Below are positions 43,413 through 47,488 of a stretch of DNA of 47,488 bases, in pieces. Origin of the DNA: Terriglobia bacterium (GTDB lineage Bacteria; Acidobacteriota; Terriglobia; Bryobacterales; Bryobacteraceae); contig JAJPJN010000067.1 of NCBI GenBank assembly GCA_021324185.1, positions 1 to 47,488 of the forward strand, read 5' to 3'. The first letter of the stretch is position 1. Each line of letters opens with the position of its first letter. A program made the translations under genes and the position numbers. Under the pieces are notes generated by a model. It was not told the origin of the DNA. It searched no databases and saw nothing but the letters and a program-made list of their open reading frames with translations.

Positions 43413-45638
43413 CGAATCCTTCTTCGCATCGCGCTCGCAATCTGTACTCTGGTGCAGCTTTCCGCAGCCGCCACCAGCACCGCCTGGGAAGTCACCGGCT
43501 TCGCCGATTTTCTCAAAGGCCGTTTCAAAGGTCTCTCGCTCACCGCCGATGGCATCCTGCGCCCCGGCCCCGCGCTGAAGTGGAACGCATCGCTCGATCA
43601 ACCCGCCGTCTGGAGCCTCGTCGCCGCGCCCGGCGGCAATGTCTTCGCCGCCACCGGCAATCAGGGCAAGGTCTTCCGCATCGCGCCCGACGGCAGCGTC
43701 AGCCCCATCTGGTCCGCCGAGCAGAGCCAGGTGTTCGCCTTGTGCATCACCGGGCAGGGAACACTCTATGCCGGCAGCTCGCCCAATGGCGGCCTCTATC
43801 GTGTCGCCAACAATAAAGCCGAACTCGTCTGGAAATCGCCTGCCAAATACATCTGGGCCATCCGGGAGGCGCCCGATGGCGCGCTCTATGTTGCCACTGG
43901 CGAACAGGGCCGCATCTACCGCATCGCTCCCAACGGCAAGGCGGACGTCTATTACGAAACCGGCCAGTCGAACGTCATGGCTCTCGCGGCCGGCCCCAAT
44001 GGTCATCTGTATGCCGGAACCGATCCGAACGGCATCATCTACGACATCACCGCTCCCAACACCGCCACCGTCCTCTACGATTCCACGCTGCCTGAAATTC
44101 GCGCCATCGCGGTCGATTCAATCGGCACCGTCTACGCGGCCGCCATGGGCGGCGCTGTCGCTACCCGCACCACCACCGGAACCACTCCCGCCGGCGCCAA
44201 CCCCACTCCCGTCGTGTCTTCCACCCCTACCGTCATCACCGTCACCGAGCAGGGCGGGACCAAAGTAACCCCGCCCGATACCGGCAAAACCGGCACATCT
44301 ACTTCATCGAGCGCTGCCACATCAAATACCGCTGTCGTCGAGGTAAGCGGCGTCGAAAAATCGGCCATCTATCGCATCGCTCCCAACCATGCCGTCGAAA
44401 CGCTGCGCAGTTCCAAGACCGACAACGTCTATGATCTGATCGTTGACAACGGCGCGGTATTTTTTTCGACCGATGATCATGGCCGCATCTATCGCCTCAC
44501 CGGAGTCGGGCTGCACCAGACCACCCTCATCGCCGAGCCCGGCGATGGCGAAACCACGCGCCTGATAAAAACCAGTGCAGGCCTCTTCGGCGCCTTGAGC
44601 AATCCCGCGCGCGTGGTGGCATTCGGCCCTGCAGCAAGCGCCCCCGCTTCCTATGAATCGCAGGTGCACGATTCTGTTTCCGTCGCGCGCTGGGGACATC
44701 TCCAATGGCACGGAAGCGGCTCCGGCCTCCTCTTCCGCACGCGCACCGGCAACACCGCCCGGCCGGATTCCACCTGGAGCGCCTGGTCCGCGCCTATTTC
44801 AGATCCCGATCAGGCGCTCATCCAAAGCCCGCCCGCGCGCTTTATCCAATGGCGCGCCGAGTGGCCGGCGGGCAACCAGGCCGAGATCAACACCGTCTCG
44901 GTGCCCTATCTCTCGCAGAATTCCCCGCCTGCCATTCACAGCATCACCGTCAGTTCCGTAACCGGAACAAACGCCGCCAAAGCCGCTGCCAATACGGCCA
45001 CCTCCACCGCTGCTTACTCGGTAACCGTCACCGATACCGGTGAGCCGCCCTCCACCAGCAGTTCCACCACCGCCACGCAAACCGTTTCGCGCCTGCAGAC
45101 AACCCAGACCCAGATCTCCTGGCAGGCCGACGATCCCGACAACGACAAACTGGTCTACACCGTCTACTTCCGCGCCGAAGACGAGCAGGACTGGCAACTG
45201 ATTCGCAGCCGCATGTTTGAAAACACGCTATTACTCGATCCCGACGTCTTTGCAGACGGCCGTTATTTCTTTAAGGTGGTGGCTTCCGATGCGCCCTCGA
45301 ACGCCTCCGAATTTGCCCTTGAAACCGAAATGGTGAGCACGCCCGTCTTGATCGACAACACTCCGCCGCTGGTGAACCTGAGCGCGCCGGTACGCAACGG
45401 CATGGTGGTCGAGATGGATGTCGATGCAGTTGATAAAACCAGCCCGCTGCGCCTGTGCGAATATTCGCTCGATGCCGGCTTATGGCAGCCGGTGGAATCG
45501 GTTGACGGCGTGACGGATTCGCCGCATGAACGCTTCCACATCAAGCTCGACAACGTCCGTCCCGGCGAGCACCTGCTCGTCGTCCGCGTCTACGATTCAG
45601 CCAACAACGCCGGCCTCGCCCGCGTCGTCCTCCGCTAA
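43410..45638 (+). CDS. Secreted beta-propeller protein with C-terminal sandwich domains
   Basis: A 742-residue protein starting at TTG 43410 with AAGGAG 7 nt upstream. It begins with a signal peptide (LRIALAICTLVQLSAAA after the first residues). Residues ~60-250 and ~310-400 hold repeated propeller blades of the form VFAATGNQGKVFRIAPDG, LYAGSSPNGGLYRV, LYVATGEQGRIYRIAPNG and LYAGTDPNGIIYDI. The middle insert (~250-310) is very rich in Thr/Ser/Pro and repeats TTTGTTPAG-like text, a likely flexible linker. The C-terminal part contains fibronectin-like segments (DPDNDKLVYTVYFRAEDEQD, GRYFFKVVASDAPSN). Probably extracytoplasmic; it may bind a ligand or partner for the upstream S55-type protein. 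No enzymatic motif is seen. Confidence 0.8.
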   Translation: MRILLRIALAICTLVQLSAAATSTAWEVTGFADFLKGRFKGLSLTADGILRPGPALKWNASLDQPAVWSLVAAPGGNVFAATGNQGKVFRIAPDGSVSPIWSAEQSQVFALCITGQGTLYAGSSPNGGLYRVANNKAELVWKSPAKYIWAIREAPDGALYVATGEQGRIYRIAPNGKADVYYETGQSNVMALAAGPNGHLYAGTDPNGIIYDITAPNTATVLYDSTLPEIRAIAVDSIGTVYAAAMGGAVATRTTTGTTPAGANPTPVVSSTPTVITVTEQGGTKVTPPDTGKTGTSTSSSAATSNTAVVEVSGVEKSAIYRIAPNHAVETLRSSKTDNVYDLIVDNGAVFFSTDDHGRIYRLTGVGLHQTTLIAEPGDGETTRLIKTSAGLFGALSNPARVVAFGPAASAPASYESQVHDSVSVARWGHLQWHGSGSGLLFRTRTGNTARPDSTWSAWSAPISDPDQALIQSPPARFIQWRAEWPAGNQAEINTVSVPYLSQNSPPAIHSITVSSVTGTNAAKAAANTATSTAAYSVTVTDTGEPPSTSSSTTATQTVSRLQTTQTQISWQADDPDNDKLVYTVYFRAEDEQDWQLIRSRMFENTLLLDPDVFADGRYFFKVVASDAPSNASEFALETEMVSTPVLIDNTPPLVNLSAPVRNGMVVEMDVDAVDKTSPLRLCEYSLDAGLWQPVESVDGVTDSPHERFHIKLDNVRPGEHLLVVRVYDSANNAGLARVVLR

Positions 45639-45656
45639 ACTTCCGCCATTGTGGGG

Positions 45657-45692
45657 CAGGCTCTCTAGCCTGCAGCCGCCTTTCCAGGCGGC
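45657..45692. repeat. Double hairpin element with TTTCCA loop, copy B
   Basis: CAGGCT/AGCCTG (45657-45662 and 45667-45672, loop CTCT) is followed by GCCGCC-TTTCCA-GGCGGC (45675-45692). The second hairpin shares its loop with the copy at 251-268, but with a compensated stem. It lies between the convergent propeller gene and the small secreted protein gene, where it could also act as a terminator. The remaining ~85 bp of the spacer show nothing clear. Confidence 0.55.
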
Positions 45693-45777
45693 CTCTCCGG
45701 CGCTCTCGCTACAAATCCCGAAAATGCTCGAGACTACGCGCGCAGAGTGGTCTCGGATTTCCAGCGGAGCCTCCCAC

Positions 45778-46269
45778 CTACTTCCCCGGCCCAACCGTCA
45801 TCGCCACTTTCTTCGCAATGTCATCCATCTTCGGATCTTCAATAATGAAATGACCCTCGCAAACCGGGTTGCCTTCAACCAGCACCGTCCAGGTCGTCCC
45901 CAGCACATAGGGAGAACTCAGCCAGACACGATTCGGGGACTCCTCTAACACCTTGGCCCGCTTGTTAAACTCAAGCGCTACACTCTTCGCGCGCGCCAGC
46001 GTTTGCCCCGGCGAATGTTCCTGGATACTCACCGATACCTTGCCGTTCGGCGACTTCATATGGCCCGTCTGGCCCACCGTCTTGTCCGCGTCCGTATCCA
46101 CCACCCAGTCGCCCGGAACCGCAAGCTGGCACGAGCCGCCACCTCCACGGTCCGTCGGAGATGCCGTCCGCGTGAGTCTCCGTGGCGATTTCACCACCTT
46201 CCATCCAGGCGGAACTTCGGCCGCAAACAATGCGCAACAACAAAGGAGAACCCAGAGAATTTTCCTCAT
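45778..46269 (-). CDS. Small secreted protein of unknown function
   Basis: A 163-residue protein starting at ATG 46269 with a short signal peptide (MRKILWVLLCCCALFAAEV). The mature part is mixed alpha/beta (WKVVKSPRRLTRTASPTDRG, GGSCQLAVPGDWVVDTDADK, VSIQEHSPGQTLARAKSVAL, WTVLVEGNPVCEGHFIIED). I do not recognise the family. The frame remains open for 49 codons upstream only because the repeat-rich spacer happens to lack stops there; that part is a Lys/Pro/Arg repeat and is not coding. Convergent with the propeller gene. Confidence 0.7.
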   Translation of the reverse strand: MRKILWVLLCCCALFAAEVPPGWKVVKSPRRLTRTASPTDRGGGGSCQLAVPGDWVVDTDADKTVGQTGHMKSPNGKVSVSIQEHSPGQTLARAKSVALEFNKRAKVLEESPNRVWLSSPYVLGTTWTVLVEGNPVCEGHFIIEDPKMDDIAKKVAMTVGPGK

Positions 46270-46289
46270 GCGATCAGCATATCCGAACG

Positions 46290-46380
46290 CCGCTTCCGGC
46301 TTCCTTGGCCTCCTGCCTTGTGGGGCCGGGCTTCCGTCTTCTGCTGGCTTCCTTGGCTTCTTGGCTTCTTGCTTCCCGCT
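46290..46380. repeat. Repeat-rich spacer with CTTGGCTTC units
   Basis: The spacer between the small secreted protein gene and the tRNA contains several CTTCCTTGG / CTTGGCTTC-type units, including GGCTTCCTTGGCTTCTT, identical to the repeat at 163-231. It also has GCTTCCGTCTTC, as at 152-163. The unit order differs from that of the left copy. Confidence 0.7.
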
Positions 46381-46420
46381 TCCGCCCGTTCGCCCACCCT
46401 GCGCTAAAATTGCCATTGTT

Positions 46421-46497
46421 GCCGGTGTAGCTCAGGTGGTTAGAGCGACGGTCTCATAATCCGTAGGTCGCAGGTTCAACTCCTGCCGCCGGCACCA
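46421..46497 (+). tRNA. tRNA-Met (CAT), elongator type
   Basis: A 77-nt cloverleaf including encoded CCA. The acceptor stem GCCGGTG pairs with CGCCGGC (with one T-G). The D arm is GCTC/GAGC, and the anticodon CAT is at 46455-46457 (CTCATAA loop). The T arm has GTTCAAC. The 1-72 pair is G-C, so it is not an initiator tRNA. The body fits elongator Met better than the lysidine-modified Ile2 tRNA, but the latter cannot be excluded. A TAAAAT box lies 11-16 nt upstream (46405-46410). Confidence 0.95.
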
Positions 46498-46537
46498 GCT
46501 TGAAATTCCACCGGCGCGCATCGTATCATCGCGCCGA

Positions 46538-47488
46538 GTGGATTTTTCCCAAGTAGCCATCCCCCAGCCTGTCTCCGACCAAGCCCCCGATCTCCCTTCC
46601 CGCCACACCCGGCTCTGGGCCTACGGAACCGTCGCCGTGCTCGCCGCCGCCTTAATGGCCTATGCCTTGACCATGGCATTCGTCTGGGACGAAGGCTTTC
46701 ACGTCGTGGCCGCCCAGCTCATCCTGCGCGGCAAAACTCCCTATCTCGATTTCTGTTTCCCGCAAACGCCGCTGAATGCCTATTGGAACGCCGCTTGGAT
46801 GCGCGCCTTCGGCGAAAACTGGCGCGTCCTGCACATCCCGCCCGTGCTCGAAATCGCCGGCGCCATGTTCCTCGCCGTCCAATTTCTCCTGCAGCGCTTT
46901 CCCGTGCCCCGCTGGCGCGCTCCCGCCGCAATCGTGGCCGCTTGCTTTATCGGCTTGCATAGCGAAGTCGTCCAGTTCGGGCCCATCGCGCAGGCTTATG
47001 CCGGCGGCATGTTACTTGTCACTGCCGCCTTCCGCGTCGCCGTCGCCTGGCCCGCCCGCCCCCGTTCCTCTCTCCTGGCGTTTGCTTCCGGCCTGCTAGC
47101 CGGCGCCGCTGCCGGATGCACCCTCTTGACCGCCCCGGCATCCCTCGTGCTGCTGGCCTACTTCTGGTATCGCGCTTCCGGTCTCGCTCGTTGGAAAAAT
47201 GCTTTCGCGCTCATCGCTGGAGTGCTCGTCCCATTCATTCCCGTCTTCTACTTTTTCGCCAAGTCGCCGCGAGTCGTCTTCTTCAACATCGTCCAATACC
47301 AGGCCATCTTCCGCCGCGTCAATTGGCCCGGCGCCACCCCGCACGACGTCGATGTCCTCAGCGCCTGGCTAGCCGACGGCCAAACGCTCTTCCTTGGCCT
47401 CCTCGCTCTATTCGGTGTGTATTTCCTGATAAAACGAAGCAACTGGCCTTCGCTCACGCGCGCTCAATTCTATTTAGCCGCCTGGATT
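46538..47488 (+). CDS. GT-C type membrane glycosyltransferase, N-terminal part (runs off window)
   Basis: 317 codons are open from GTG 46538 to the right edge without a stop. A first helix lies at residues ~27-47, followed by the motif WDEGFHVVAAQLILRGKTPY with DE at the membrane face, and then FCFPQTPLNAYW. This is typical of GT39/GT83-like dolichyl- or polyprenyl-phosphate-sugar-dependent glycosyltransferases. At least five further hydrophobic helices follow (VAAAFRVAVAW, LLAGAAAGCTLL and others). It would transfer sugar outside the membrane; the acceptor is unknown. A TATCAT box ends 8 nt before the GTG and there is no Shine-Dalgarno, suggesting a leaderless mRNA. Confidence 0.8.
   Translation, partial: MDFSQVAIPQPVSDQAPDLPSRHTRLWAYGTVAVLAAALMAYALTMAFVWDEGFHVVAAQLILRGKTPYLDFCFPQTPLNAYWNAAWMRAFGENWRVLHIPPVLEIAGAMFLAVQFLLQRFPVPRWRAPAAIVAACFIGLHSEVVQFGPIAQAYAGGMLLVTAAFRVAVAWPARPRSSLLAFASGLLAGAAAGCTLLTAPASLVLLAYFWYRASGLARWKNAFALIAGVLVPFIPVFYFFAKSPRVVFFNIVQYQAIFRRVNWPGATPHDVDVLSAWLADGQTLFLGLLALFGVYFLIKRSNWPSLTRAQFYLAAWI

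Noticed and set aside
46270-46416. N-terminal extension of the small secreted protein, rich in Lys/Pro/Arg
   Set aside because: It is the reverse reading of the CTTGGCTTC repeats; the signal peptide begins at ATG 46269.

Overview
The window is about 47.5 kb of GC-rich chromosomal DNA, densely packed with genes on both strands. I infer an Acidobacteriota-type organism of the Solibacter/Bryobacter kind. The grounds are high G+C with strong GC3 bias, an S55-type secreted protein, an S9 peptidase with proline-rich inserts, a Tat-exported PaoABC-like molybdenum hydroxylase and small dispersed intergenic repeats. This is inference: no rRNA or species marker is present. Most genes are housekeeping or common accessory functions. 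No phage, IS element or CRISPR array is visible.

Left part (1-16.8 kb): the tail of a partial gene, a repeat-rich spacer, an MFS exporter overlapping a large secreted S9 peptidase, then a five-gene minus-strand operon (13396 down to 4394): RraA-like protein, RND adaptor, RND pump, TolC-like outer-membrane channel and a GH15 glucoamylase-like enzyme. Four of these genes overlap or nearly touch. A receiver-only protein lacking key receiver residues and a glycine-zipper protein follow, then folK, ruvB and ruvA on the minus strand.

Middle (16.8-31.5 kb): a three-subunit molybdenum hydroxylase operon (PaoABC-like) whose catalytic subunit carries an apparent one-base deletion near its 3' end. Next is a membrane cassette: integral membrane protein, DUF4129, DUF4350, MoxR ATPase, DUF58, then divergent SpoIIM and RDD genes. 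After it come a CheY/Rcp-like response regulator, a two-pore-helix potassium-channel-like protein and a fused trehalose-phosphate synthase/phosphatase.

Right part (31.5-47.5 kb): SMC, an alpha/beta hydrolase, a Uma2-family protein, pgk, and a NarL-type response regulator preceded by four copies of an ACTTTA motif. Then come a BsuBI/PstI-type restriction-modification pair, a secreted S55-type protein in which the Ser and His motifs are in the opposite order from Bacillus SpoIVB, a translationally linked beta-propeller protein, a small secreted protein, tRNA-Met(CAT), and the start of a GT-C type membrane glycosyltransferase running off the end.

The most rewarding places for a second look are the frameshifted hydroxylase subunit, the permuted S55 protein with its propeller partner, the ACTTTA cluster, the degenerate receiver, the efflux operon flanked by RraA and GH15, and two small dispersed repeat families. 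I did not find a clearly new defence or mobile system; the restriction-modification pair is of a known type.
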